From: Glycomyces albidus
GTDB taxonomy: Bacteria; Actinomycetota; Actinomycetes; Mycobacteriales; Micromonosporaceae
DNA length: 64,000 bases
Direction of reading: 5' to 3'
Assembly (NCBI RefSeq): GCF_009451885.1
Contig: NZ_WIAO01000014.1
Location: 62,001-126,000 of the forward strand
The notes beneath the pieces were generated by a model, which saw only the letters and a program-made list of their open reading frames with translations, did no database searches and was not told the origin of the DNA. Made by a program: the position numbers and the translations under genes. How positions within the stretch are numbered: the first letter of the stretch is position 1; every line of letters starts with the position of its first letter. Of the stretch, positions 1 through 8,020 are shown in pieces.

Positions 1-438
1 CGCGGCGAGGATGAAGTACGCGGAGGCCATGGAGCCGAAGGCGACCATCCAGATGCAGGCGAGGTGCAGGCCGGGCATGAGGCGGTCCCAGCCGAAGATC
101 CACACGCCGATGAAGGTGGATTCGAGGAAGAACGCCATGAGCGCCTCGAACGCGAGGGGCGCGCCGAAGACGTCGCCGACGAAGCGCGAGTACGCCGACC
201 AGTTCATGCCGAACTGGAACTCCTGGACGATGCCGGTGACCACGCCCATGGCGATGTTGATGAGGAAGAGCTTGCCCCAGAACTTCGTCGCGCGAAGGTA
301 CGCGGTCGAGCCGGTGGTGCGCCACATGGTCTGCAGGATCGCGACGAGGAGCGAGAGGCCGATGGTGACGGGCACGAACAGGAAGTGGTAGACGGTCGTG
401 ACGCCGAACTGAATCCGCGCCAAGTCGAGAACGTCCAT
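1..438 (-). CDS. cydA: Cytochrome bd ubiquinol oxidase subunit I (N-terminal part)
   Basis: Quinol oxidase subunit of the membrane cytochrome bd terminal oxidase. The gene starts with ATG at 438 and runs off the window at base 1, so only about 146 N-terminal residues are visible. The segment [10 protein letters not shown] carries the conserved His (residue 18) that ligates a high-spin haem in this family. [20 protein letters not shown] and the following helices ending [11 protein letters not shown] are typical CydA. No frameshift is seen. A cydB gene would be expected beyond base 1. A 16-bp palindrome lies about 50 bp upstream. Confidence 0.93.
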   Translation of the reverse strand, partial: MDVLDLARIQFGVTTVYHFLFVPVTIGLSLLVAILQTMWRTTGSTAYLRATKFWGKLFLINIAMGVVTGIVQEFQFGMNWSAYSRFVGDVFGAPLAFEALMAFFLESTFIGVWIFGWDRLMPGLHLACIWMVAFGSMASAYFILAA

Positions 439-485
439 TACGCCCCAATCGCCCGTTGAATTCCTGAGTCCGATTATCGTGGCAG

Positions 486-501
486 CTTGGGCGATCCCAA
501 G
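486..501. promoter_or_regulatory. Perfect palindrome upstream of cydA, candidate operator
   Basis: CTTGGG-CGAT-CCCAAG is a perfect 6+4+6 inverted repeat in the 149-bp gap between the divergent cydA and proC starts. It lies 48 bp from the cydA start and 87 bp from proC. It does not match a Rex box. The regulator is unknown. Confidence 0.35.
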
Positions 502-587
502 GGGACGAAACGCGCAATGCATCGAGTTTTCGCGTTGCCGCCCGGCGAGGCACAATCGATGGGCAGTCGATTGCGTGAGGAGACGTG

Positions 588-1394
588 ATGCGGAGAGTCG
601 CAGTGCTGGGCGCCGGGAAGATGGGCCAGGCCATCGTGTCGGGCCTGCTTCGCGCGGGCTGGTCGAAGGACGCGGTCGTGGCCACGGCCCGCAGCGAGGA
701 GCGCGCGGCGGCGCTGCGCGAGCAGTACGGGGTCCGGGTGGAGCCGAACGCGGCGGCGGTGGCGCAGGCCGACGTCGTGGTGGTCGCGGTGAAGCCGCAG
801 GACGCGGCGGCGCTGCTCGACGAGCTCTCAGGCGCGTTCTCGTCGGCGGCCCCGGTGGTGAGCATCTGCGCGGGTCTTCCGGTGGCGTTCTTCGAGAAGC
901 GGCTGCCGGACGCGACGCCGGTGGTGCGGGCGATGCCGAACACGCCGGCGCTGGTCGACGAGGCGATGACGGTCCTCTCTCCGGGCACGCACGCCGACGA
1001 GCGGTGCCTCGACGCGGTCGAGGAGCTGTTCAAGCCGCTCGGGCGCACGCTCGTGGTCGACGAGAAGCACCAGGACGCGGTCACCGCGATCTCGGGCTCG
1101 GGCCCGGCGTACTTCTACTACCTGGCCGAGGCGATGACCGAGGCGGGCGTCCTCATGGGACTGCCGCGGGAGGTCAGCAAGGAGCTGGTCACGCAGACCG
1201 CGCTCGGCGCGGCGCGGATGCTCCGCGAGAGCGGCGAGTCCCCGGTGGCGCTGCGCGAGGCGGTCGAGTCCCCGGCCGGGACGACGATCAGCGCGGTCCG
1301 GCAGCTCGAGAACCACCGGGCGCGCTCGGCGGTGACGGACGCGATCGAGGCGGCACGGGACCGGGCGCGCGAGATCGCCGATGAATATGCGTAG
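588..1394 (+). CDS. proC: Pyrroline-5-carboxylate reductase
   Basis: Last step of proline synthesis: NAD(P)H reduction of 1-pyrroline-5-carboxylate, in the cytoplasm. The protein is 268 aa, the usual size. An N-terminal Rossmann motif [11 protein letters not shown] is followed by the P5CR signature, with [14 protein letters not shown] and the C-terminal [11 protein letters not shown] helix. ATG at 588 is chosen over GTG at 585 because GAGGAG at 577-582 gives a 5-nt spacing to 588. It is a single-gene unit, and the next gene begins about 130 bp later. Confidence 0.96.
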   Translation: MRRVAVLGAGKMGQAIVSGLLRAGWSKDAVVATARSEERAAALREQYGVRVEPNAAAVAQADVVVVAVKPQDAAALLDELSGAFSSAAPVVSICAGLPVAFFEKRLPDATPVVRAMPNTPALVDEAMTVLSPGTHADERCLDAVEELFKPLGRTLVVDEKHQDAVTAISGSGPAYFYYLAEAMTEAGVLMGLPREVSKELVTQTALGAARMLRESGESPVALREAVESPAGTTISAVRQLENHRARSAVTDAIEAARDRAREIADEYA

Positions 1395-1526
1395 CTCGCC
1401 GGAGCGGCCAGGGGTACGGCTGCGTAGCCTCCCGGAGCGCCCGGGGGCGAGGTCGCGCGGTTTGTCAAGGCGTGCAGGGCGACGGGTGCAGAAGCGTCTA
1501 TACACCGGAACTGGAACGCTGCTCTA

Positions 1527-2045
1527 ATGGCGGGTATGCGTGAAATTCGACGGGGCCGGTTCGAGGAACTCGACGGTCCGACGGTGTTCGCCCTGGCCCG
1601 GCTGCGGCAGTCGGTGTTCGTGGTCGAGCAGGAATGCCCCTACCCGGACCTCGACGAGCACGACACGGCGCCGGAGACGGTCCACTTCTGGGCGGTCGGC
1701 GACGGCCCCGGGGAGGCGGTCGCCTGCCTGCGGCTCCTGCGCGACACCGGCGGCCACGGCCCCGTCGCGGCGCGGACGTTCGACGACCGCGCCCTCGTCG
1801 GCGGCGCCGCCGAGGGACGGTGGCGGATCGGCCGGGTCTGCTGCGCTCCGGCCGAGCGCGGCACGGGGCTGAGCGGACGGCTCATGACGGCGGCGCTCGA
1901 GACGGCGGGCCCGGAGGCCGAGCTGGTCCTCGACTCGCAGACGTACGCGGCGGGGTTCTACCGCAAGTACGGCTTCACCGAGGACGGCGAGGAGTACCTC
2001 GAGGACGGCATCCCGCACGTGCCGATGCGCCGACCGGGAAAGTGA
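1527..2045 (+). CDS. GNAT family acetyltransferase, ElaA-like
   Basis: Predicted cytoplasmic acetyl-CoA-dependent N-acyltransferase, 172 aa, substrate unknown. The N-terminal LARLRQSVFVVEQECPYPDL and the acetyl-CoA-binding block RIGRVCCAPAERGTGLSGRL match the ElaA subgroup of GNAT proteins, as does the C-terminal YAAGFYRKYGF. An alternative ATG lies three codons in, at 1536. It is convergent with the xylanase gene, and a strong hairpin at 2141-2183 separates them. Confidence 0.82.
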   Translation: MAGMREIRRGRFEELDGPTVFALARLRQSVFVVEQECPYPDLDEHDTAPETVHFWAVGDGPGEAVACLRLLRDTGGHGPVAARTFDDRALVGGAAEGRWRIGRVCCAPAERGTGLSGRLMTAALETAGPEAELVLDSQTYAAGFYRKYGFTEDGEEYLEDGIPHVPMRRPGK

Positions 2046-2140
2046 CCTGCCCGGAACAACCGGTAGGGACCCCGGGCCGCCACCCTGCGGCGGACCACCG
2101 ACGAACGAGCGTTCGCCGACGCCACGCGTTCGCGCGGAAA

Positions 2141-2183
2141 GCCCGGGAGCGGGGCCCCGGATCTGTATGCCCCGCTCCCGGGC
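2141..2183. terminator. Strong hairpin between convergent genes
   Basis: A 14-bp perfect stem (2141-2154 with 2170-2183) and a 15-nt loop, between the convergent GNAT and xylanase genes. On the minus strand it is followed by CTTTCC, so it most likely ends the xylanase transcript. Confidence 0.6.
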
Positions 2184-2205
2184 GGCTCCTTCCGGCCGGT
2201 GCGGT

Positions 2206-3801
2206 CTAGGACTCGCCGGCCGCCTCCGGCGCCGGCTCGAGCCGGCTCGGGTCGACGACGCCCCAGTAGGCGGGCTTCGCCTGGAGGCGGTCGTCGAAGA
2301 ACAGGGGCGCCTCGTGGGGGCGCGAGACCGGCCAGCTCCGCAGCCATGAGACCGCGTCGTACAGGCCCCACATCGTCACCGACTCGAGCAGGTGCGCGCG
2401 CTCGCGCAGGACCTCGAACAGCTCCTTGTAGTACCAGCCCTGGGCGATCAGGCGCTCGGGCGGCGTCGAGGGCAGCGACTCCTCCATGTAGTCCGAGACC
2501 GACACGTCGAGCTCGGTGACGGCCTGGAGCACCCGCAGGCGCTTGAACGCGTCGATGGTGTCGCCGAGGAGCTGCGGGTCGCGCTTGTAGTCGACGTGGG
2601 CCTGGTGGCCGACCCCGTCGACCGGGACCCGCTTGCGCTTGAGGTCCTGCACCAGGTTGAACATCGCCTCGCGCTTGTCGGGGAACTCGGTGTTGTAGTC
2701 GTTGATGAAGAGCTTGACCCGGCGCGGCAGGACCCGGCGGGCGATCTTGAAGACCTCGCCGATGTAGGCGCCGCCGCCGAAGATCTCGTACCAGCGCGAG
2801 CGGCGCAGCCCGTCGGTCTGCTCGGGGTCGACGACCTCGTTCACGACGTCCCAGGCCCAGACGCGGCGGCCGTAGTGCTCGGCGATGGCGGTGACGTGGG
2901 CTTCGAACCGGTCGAGGATGAGCGCCTGGTGCTCGGGGGTGTTCTGGAGCGGGTTCCCGTCGGCGTCGTCGAACCACCATGCGGGGGTCTGGTTGTGCCA
3001 CAGCAGGGTGTGGCCGTAGACGCGCATGCCGTTGGCCTCGGCGAACGCCACGATCTGGTCGGCCCGGGTGAAGTCGAAGACGCCCTCGGTCGGCTGGATC
3101 GCGTCGGGTTTCATCTGGTTGCCGGTCGTGACCTGCGCGAAGTGCTTCGCGAGGAGTTCGGCGGGTCTGCCGACGACCTCGAGCGGCTCGACGGCGCAGC
3201 CGATCGGGAAGTCGCATTCGAGGAAGTCCTTGAGCGGCACCAGGTCCTGGATCTCGGGCTCCTCGATGCGGGTGAGCGTGAAGTTGTCGACCAGGACGGG
3301 CGTGAGGCTGGAGTCGGACTCGACGTAGAACTGGAGCTGGTCGGCGGCCTGACTGACCGAGTACGTGCCGGTGAACTCGGTCCAGGCGTCGGGGGTGACG
3401 GCGGTGTTCCACTTGACCGACTCGTAGGCGGTCGATCCGGCGGCGTCGCGCTGCACGGTGGTCCGCAGGTCGGCCGCGTCCGAGCCGGACGGCAGGCGCA
3501 GCAGGACGCGGAGCTGGTAGCGGACGCCGACTTCGATGTGGGCGGTGATGTCGATGGCGGCGCCGTTCCAGGTGGCGGTGCGGCCTTCGACCAGGAGGCT
3601 TCCTTCGGCGTTCACCGAGAGGGCGACCGGGCCGCGGGCGTACCAGCCTTCGGTGGTGCCGGAGGAGAAGTCGGTGGCGAGCAGCAGCTCGTCGGCGTGC
3701 GCGGCGGTCGCGAAGCCGAACGGGAGGACCGCGGCGCCGCCGGCGACGGCGGCCCCGGTGAGGACCGCGCGGCGGCTGGCCTGCGGGGAGGGGCTGGGCA
3801 T
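2206..3801 (-). CDS. Secreted endo-1,4-beta-xylanase, GH10 with N-terminal carbohydrate-binding module
   Basis: Extracellular hydrolysis of xylan. The protein is 531 aa. A twin-arginine-type signal is seen (SRRAVLTG, then a hydrophobic stretch to about residue 36). A beta-sandwich of the CBM4/9 type covers about residues 38-180, followed by a GH10 barrel at about 190-515. The acid/base Glu322 is in WDVVNEV and the nucleophile Glu430 is in AVTELDVSV; GHTLLWHNQ and FINDYN are also conserved. ATG at 3801 is chosen because AAAGGAG precedes it by 6 nt; the longer frame upstream has no such site. Repeated GAAA/TTTC boxes lie about 90 bp upstream. A hairpin follows the stop. Confidence 0.94.
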   Translation of the reverse strand: MPSPSPQASRRAVLTGAAVAGGAAVLPFGFATAAHADELLLATDFSSGTTEGWYARGPVALSVNAEGSLLVEGRTATWNGAAIDITAHIEVGVRYQLRVLLRLPSGSDAADLRTTVQRDAAGSTAYESVKWNTAVTPDAWTEFTGTYSVSQAADQLQFYVESDSSLTPVLVDNFTLTRIEEPEIQDLVPLKDFLECDFPIGCAVEPLEVVGRPAELLAKHFAQVTTGNQMKPDAIQPTEGVFDFTRADQIVAFAEANGMRVYGHTLLWHNQTPAWWFDDADGNPLQNTPEHQALILDRFEAHVTAIAEHYGRRVWAWDVVNEVVDPEQTDGLRRSRWYEIFGGGAYIGEVFKIARRVLPRRVKLFINDYNTEFPDKREAMFNLVQDLKRKRVPVDGVGHQAHVDYKRDPQLLGDTIDAFKRLRVLQAVTELDVSVSDYMEESLPSTPPERLIAQGWYYKELFEVLRERAHLLESVTMWGLYDAVSWLRSWPVSRPHEAPLFFDDRLQAKPAYWGVVDPSRLEPAPEAAGES

Positions 3802-3883
3802 GGACGCTCCTTTGCGGTGAGGGGACGCCGCGGGCGGGGGAGTCGGGGGTGCCGGACCGCGACTGGACGCTTCCAACGAAGAC

Positions 3884-3930
3884 CGAAACTCTCGGAAACT
3901 TTCGTTCAAAGTATTGATATGTTACGATCC
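3884..3930 (-). promoter_or_regulatory. Xylanase promoter region with GAAA/TTTC inverted repeats
   Basis: GAAA-C-TTTC at 3895-3903 is a perfect 4+1+4 inverted repeat. An adjacent imperfect copy CCGAAACTCTCGG lies at 3883-3895. GAAA-N-TTTC boxes are known upstream of Streptomyces xylanase genes. An AT-rich stretch (3906-3925) on its far side could hold the minus-strand promoter. The assignment is by motif resemblance only. Confidence 0.45.
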
Positions 3931-4002
3931 TCTCGTCGGCGCTGTCAAGGCGGCGGCATACCACTGTGGCGGAGATGTGAGGGGCTCTGCCGCAAGAAGA
4001 AA

Positions 4003-4026
4003 GGGGGCCGGCGAAAGCCGGCCCCC
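4003..4026 (-). terminator. Rho-independent terminator of bfr
   Basis: A 10-bp perfect stem GGGGGCCGGC/GCCGGCCCCC with a GAAA loop, 17 bp after the bfr stop. On the minus strand it is followed by TTTCTTCTT. Confidence 0.88.
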
Positions 4027-4043
4027 TCCACGCGCTCGCAGCC

Positions 4044-4526
4044 CTACGCTTCCTCGGGCTGCTCGATGAGGGACTGGATGTACAGCGCCTCGCCGATCTT
4101 CTCGATGATGTCGAGCTGGGTGTCCAGGTAGTCGATGTGGTGCTCCTCGTCCTTGAGGATCGACTCGAAGAGGTCGCGGGAGACGTAGTCCTTGACCGAC
4201 TCCATGTGCTCGATGCCGCGCTTGAGCCGGTCGATCGCCTCGACCTCGATCTGGCGGTCGCACTCGAAGATCTCCTTGACGGAGGTGCCGATGCGCAGCG
4301 GGAAGAGTCGCTGGTAGTTCGGCATGCCGTCGAGGAACAGGATGCGGTCGGTGAGGATCTCGGCGTGGCGCATCTCGTCCATCGACTCGGCCCTGGTGTA
4401 CTTCGCCAGCTTCGTGTAGCCCCAGTTCTCCTGCAGCTTGTAGTGCAGGAAGTACTGGTTGATGGCGGTCAGCTCCGCGGTCAGCTGCTCGTTGAGGAAT
4501 TCGATGACCTGCTTGTCACCCTGCAT
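4044..4526 (-). CDS. bfr: Bacterioferritin
   Basis: Iron-storage 24-mer protein that oxidises Fe(II) and holds a ferric core in the cytoplasm. It is 160 aa, full length. The ferroxidase ligands are all present (Glu18, Glu51, His54, Glu94, Glu127, His130), as is Met52, the haem-bridging ligand of bacterioferritins. The bacterioferritin-associated ferredoxin gene is directly upstream on the same strand, 162 bp away. A candidate iron box lies in that gap, so bfr probably has its own iron-responsive promoter. A terminator follows. Confidence 0.97.
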   Translation of the reverse strand: MQGDKQVIEFLNEQLTAELTAINQYFLHYKLQENWGYTKLAKYTRAESMDEMRHAEILTDRILFLDGMPNYQRLFPLRIGTSVKEIFECDRQIEVEAIDRLKRGIEHMESVKDYVSRDLFESILKDEEHHIDYLDTQLDIIEKIGEALYIQSLIEQPEEA

Positions 4527-4622
4527 GGCTGATCCTTCCCGGTCCTACAGTCGCCGGTCCGGCGACCGGTGACCCCAGACTAGGACCAGAACGGCGTCCA
4601 TATCCAGCCAGGAATACCTAAA

Positions 4623-4641
4623 ATAGGACAACCTATCCTAA
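4623..4641 (-). promoter_or_regulatory. Candidate IdeR/DmdR iron box of bfr
   Basis: On the minus strand TTAGGATAGGTTGTCCTAT matches the actinobacterial iron box TTAGGTTAGGCTAACCTAA at 14 of 19 positions (hand count). It lies 97 bp upstream of the bfr start. In mycobacteria IdeR activates bacterioferritin genes from boxes upstream of the promoter. Confidence 0.65.
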
Positions 4642-4688
4642 GGGAGGGAATCCTAAAGGGACCGGAAAATCCCGTTAAAGCCGGGGAA

Positions 4689-4874
4689 TCAGGCGGCCGC
4701 CGGGACCGAGTCCGTGAAGTAGCTCTCGATCATGTCGACCAGGCGCTCGTGGCACGTGCCGCAGCTCGTCCCGGCGTCGCAGGCCTCGCCGATGGCCTCT
4801 TGGGTATGCGCGCCGGCGCTGATACAGGCGCGGACCTCGTTCTCGTGGACCGCGTGGCAGATGCAGGCGTACAC
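4689..4874 (-). CDS. bfd: Bacterioferritin-associated [2Fe-2S] ferredoxin
   Basis: Small cytoplasmic [2Fe-2S] protein that delivers electrons to bacterioferritin for iron release. It is 61 aa. The cluster Cys pairs are CIC near residues 4-6 and SCGTC near 37-41, in the usual Bfd spacing. It starts with GTG at 4874, preceded by GGAGG at about 4884-4888. It lies just upstream of bfr on the same strand with its own iron box. A 3'-terminal DSVPAAA tail is not conserved. Confidence 0.92.
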   Translation of the reverse strand: MYACICHAVHENEVRACISAGAHTQEAIGEACDAGTSCGTCHERLVDMIESYFTDSVPAAA

Positions 4875-4907
4875 GCACCGACCTCCGGAAGGTTAGGCAG
4901 GACTAAG

Positions 4908-4926
4908 GAAGGCATGCCTAACCTAT
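4908..4926 (-). promoter_or_regulatory. Candidate iron box upstream of bfd
   Basis: Minus-strand ATAGGTTAGGCATGCCTTC matches the iron-box consensus at 13 of 19 positions, with an intact left half TAGGTTAGGC. A second partial half-site, TTAG, lies just downstream. It is 34 bp upstream of the bfd start, where bound IdeR could block the promoter. Confidence 0.6.
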
Positions 4927-4960
4927 CCGAGGAAGGGGCGATCGGCAACCGTCCCTTCGG

Positions 4961-5974
4961 TCACTTCCCCAGCAGCGTGCCCAGGACCTTCACCGCGTGC
5001 TCGATCCCGGCGTCGTCCACGTCGAGGTGCGTGAGCATCCGGCCCCAGTCGGCGCCGAGCACCGAGATCTTCACGCCCTGGTCCGCGGCGGCCGCCGCGA
5101 CGCGCGCGATCTCGGGGATGCGCACGAGCACGATGTTGGTCTCGACCTGAGCGGCGTCGCAGATCCCGAACGGCTCGAGCGAGCGGGCGAGGCGCCGGGC
5201 GCGGGCGTGGTCCTCGCCGAGGCGGTCGATGTGGTTCGCCAGCGCGTAGCGCCCGGCCGCCGCGAGGAACCCCGCCTGGCGCATGCCGCCGCCGAGGCGC
5301 TTGCGGATGACGCGGGCGCGCTGGGCGCGCTCGGCGTCGGTGATGAGGAGGGAGCCGACGGGGGCGCCGAGGCCCTTGGAGAGGCACACGGAGACGGTGT
5401 CGAAGAGGCGGCCGTACTCGTCGAAGGGGACGCCGGTGGCCGCGTGGGCGTTCCAGATGCGGGCGCCGTCGAGGTGGAGGCCGAGGCCGTAGGCGTCGGC
5501 GAGGTCGCGGAGGCGCCGGAGCTCCTCGATCGGCTGGACGGTGCCGCCGCCGATGTTGTGGGTGTTCTCGACGGCGATGGCGCGGGTGACGGTGACGTAG
5601 GGGTTGGGGCGGTTGATGAGCGGTTCGACCAGACGCGCGTCCACGCGGCCGTTCGGGCCGGCCCAGGTACGGGTGGAGATGCCGCCGAGGGCGGCGGCGG
5701 CGCCCATCTCGAAGTTGACGACGTGGGCTTTGACGTCGCACAGGAGTTCTTCGCCGGGGCGGACGAGGAGCTGCAGGCCGATCTGGTTGGCCATGGAGCC
5801 GGTCGGGGTGAAGACGGCGGCTTCCTTGCCGAAGAGGGCGGCGGCCTCGGCTTCGAGGGCGTTGACGCTGGGGTCTTCGCCGTAGACGTCGTCGCCGACG
5901 CCGGCGCTCGCCATGGCTTCGAGCATGCCCGGGGTCGGGCGGGTCACGGTGTCGGAACGGAGGTCGACGATCAT
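4961..5974 (-). CDS. ltaE: Low-specificity L-threonine aldolase
   Basis: PLP enzyme cleaving threonine (and allo-threonine) to glycine and acetaldehyde. It is 337 aa. The N-terminal VDLRSDTVTRPT is the family signature. The substrate/PLP region ENTHNIGGGTV, HLDGARIWNA and Lys200 in VCLSKGLGAP (Schiff-base lysine) are all present. It is a single gene on the minus strand, between bfd and an uncharacterised gene. Beta-eliminating lyases share the fold, but the SDTVT start favours the aldolase. Confidence 0.93.
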   Translation of the reverse strand: MIVDLRSDTVTRPTPGMLEAMASAGVGDDVYGEDPSVNALEAEAAALFGKEAAVFTPTGSMANQIGLQLLVRPGEELLCDVKAHVVNFEMGAAAALGGISTRTWAGPNGRVDARLVEPLINRPNPYVTVTRAIAVENTHNIGGGTVQPIEELRRLRDLADAYGLGLHLDGARIWNAHAATGVPFDEYGRLFDTVSVCLSKGLGAPVGSLLITDAERAQRARVIRKRLGGGMRQAGFLAAAGRYALANHIDRLGEDHARARRLARSLEPFGICDAAQVETNIVLVRIPEIARVAAAAADQGVKISVLGADWGRMLTHLDVDDAGIEHAVKVLGTLLGK

Positions 5975-6082
5975 GGTGCCGATTCTAGCCGCGCGGCTAG
6001 GGTCGGCCGGAGTCGTCGGACCGCGCCGCTGACCGGCGCCTCTGTCGACGCCTCGGGCCGGCGCGGCGCCGAAGCGCGGGTC

Positions 6083-7093
6083 CTAGTACGGGCTGTCGCC
6101 GCTGCCGATGCCGAGAACGGGCAGGTACATGCGCTCGCCGTCGGCGGTGAAGCCGTCGTAGACGATGTCGAACAGGTCCTGGATGCCGAAGGCCCGCAGG
6201 GCGTCCACCATCATGTGGGCGGCCTGGTTGGTGGCGGTGCGGTCGGTGGAGTTGAAGGTCCGGGACCAGTTCGGCTGGGTGCCGCTGGGGGCGCGGAAGC
6301 CCATGCTCGGCAGGTTCGACAGGCCGGAGCGCCAGGCGCCGCTGACGGCGGCGCTGGCCTCGACGCGGAGGCCGTCGTCGACGAACGCGGCGACGTACCG
6401 GGCGGACCAGTCGCTGGTGCGCAGGAGCACGGTGCCGGAGGTGTCGACGACCGGGACGTCGGCGGCCATGTCCTGGAGGAGCGAGCTGAGGCGCTCGGTG
6501 AACTCGCCCATGTCGTGGACGGCGGGCTCGGGCGGGCGCTGGCCCGGGCGGGCGTAGGCGGCCCAGCCGGAGATGTCGCCCTTGCCGATGGCGTGGGCTT
6601 CGAGCTGCTCGAACAGGTCCGGGGAGAGCAGGCGGAGGGTGACGCCGCCGTGGAAGCGGCGCAGGTGGAGTTCGAAGATGAGGCCGTCGCGGTACCAGCG
6701 GATCCAGGGGCCGCCGTCGCCGCCGCGGATCTCGGGGGCGCCGAGTTCGGCCATCATGGTCCGCAGGACTTCGCGGAAGATGAGGGTGCGGTGGTTCTCG
6801 CCCTGGCGGCCGCGTTCGGCGGACCGGAGGACCATGACCTCGATGGAGTAGAAGTCGGCGCGGCCGGAGACCGGGGTCTGGGGCGGGACCGAGTCGGCGA
6901 TGGCGTTGCCGGTGTCGTAGCCGGTCTCGGCGCGCCACATGCCGATGTCGACCTCCGCGGAGCGGACCTGCCAGCCGAGGTCGGTCATGGCGCGGGTGAG
7001 GTCGCCCTTGTTCCAGCGGCCGAAGTCGGTTTTTCGGGCCCGGCGGAGCAGGTCGACGAGCTGCGATTCACTGATCCGATGTGTGCCGAGCAT
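6083..7093 (-). CDS. Conserved actinobacterial protein of unknown function
   Basis: I do not recognise this protein. It is 336 aa from ATG 7093; a TTG at 7108 adds five residues and has a similarly weak ribosome site. No signal peptide or membrane segment is visible. An N-terminal part (about 1-50, LVDLLRRARKTDFGRWNKGD) could bind nucleic acid or protein. The middle contains WIRWYRDGLIFELHLRRFHG and the C-terminal half ends in a conserved-looking FDIVYDGFTADGERMYLPV. It resembles the standalone chaperone-like or DUF proteins common in filamentous actinomycetes. No functional neighbour points to a role. Confidence 0.7.
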   Translation of the reverse strand: MLGTHRISESQLVDLLRRARKTDFGRWNKGDLTRAMTDLGWQVRSAEVDIGMWRAETGYDTGNAIADSVPPQTPVSGRADFYSIEVMVLRSAERGRQGENHRTLIFREVLRTMMAELGAPEIRGGDGGPWIRWYRDGLIFELHLRRFHGGVTLRLLSPDLFEQLEAHAIGKGDISGWAAYARPGQRPPEPAVHDMGEFTERLSSLLQDMAADVPVVDTSGTVLLRTSDWSARYVAAFVDDGLRVEASAAVSGAWRSGLSNLPSMGFRAPSGTQPNWSRTFNSTDRTATNQAAHMMVDALRAFGIQDLFDIVYDGFTADGERMYLPVLGIGSGDSPY

Positions 7094-7206
7094 CCGGTAC
7101 CGTGCCAATCCGTCCGTAGTTGGGGCTGCGGGCCTGGAACCCGGCGGGCCACTGCGGTTAGGGTAGCCTTGCCTCGGATACCGGGTCGAGAGGTGAGGGG
7201 CGGGAG

Positions 7207-7890
7207 TTGTCCGATATTGTGCGGCAAGACACGCTCGTCAGCCTACTAGGCGGGAAGCGCGGCGCCATCGACGCCACCGCCCCGCTCGTGGTGTTCGTCC
7301 TCACCTGGCTCCTGACCGGCAACTCGATCGCATGGGCGGCTTCGGCCTCACTGCTGTCGGCCGGCGTGATCGCGGTGGTGCGGCTCAAGCAGCGGCGCAA
7401 GCCCCGCGCGGTCGTCCTCGGCCTGCTGAGCGTCGCGGTCGCGGCGCTGATCGTCCTCTACACGGGACGCGCGCAGGACATCCTCCTCCCCCGGATCGTC
7501 TCGAACGCGGCCAGCGCCCTCGTCTGGGCCGGCTTCATCGTCTTCCGCCGACCGCTCCTGGGACTCATCGTCGGCGGCCTCCTCGGTCAGCGCACCCAGT
7601 GGCGCCTCGACCCGGCCCTGCTGCGCGCGTACTCCCTCGCCTCCTGGGTCTGGGTGGCGATGTACGCGCTGCGCGTCGCGATCCTCACCCCGTTCTGGAA
7701 CAGCGACAGCGACGACTTCGCGGTCATCGGCGGCGGCCTCGCGCAGGTCGTCCTCTCCTGGCCCCTGCTCGTCCTGTGCCTCATCGCGAGCGGGTGGGTC
7801 ATCAAGGCGGCCCTCCCCGACGGCCACCCGGGCCTGCGCCACCCGGTGGCCCCGGCCGGGTCCCCGGCTCCGGAGCAGTCAGTCTCGTAA
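7207..7890 (+). CDS. DUF3159 family integral membrane protein
   Basis: Predicted inner-membrane protein of 227 aa with about six hydrophobic segments. LGGKRGAIDATAPLVVFVL at the N-terminus and LVWAGFIVFRRPLLGLIVG with the TQWRLDPALLRAYSLASWVW block are the DUF3159 pattern, which is found almost only in actinobacteria. Function is unknown. TTG at 7207 is taken as the start because GAGGTGAGG lies 7-8 nt upstream; GTG at 7219 is an alternative. It is divergent from the preceding gene. Confidence 0.85.
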   Translation: MSDIVRQDTLVSLLGGKRGAIDATAPLVVFVLTWLLTGNSIAWAASASLLSAGVIAVVRLKQRRKPRAVVLGLLSVAVAALIVLYTGRAQDILLPRIVSNAASALVWAGFIVFRRPLLGLIVGGLLGQRTQWRLDPALLRAYSLASWVWVAMYALRVAILTPFWNSDSDDFAVIGGGLAQVVLSWPLLVLCLIASGWVIKAALPDGHPGLRHPVAPAGSPAPEQSVS

Positions 7891-8020
7891 TCGGATGCGT
7901 TGCGGCGCAATGGTTCAGGCTTCGGTCGGAATGCCGACACTGTCCGTTCGGGGACATCGGCGGCGGCGCGGACGCCCTAGGCTCGTTCAGATGAAGCGGC
8001 CGCCGGATCGGGAGAAGCTC

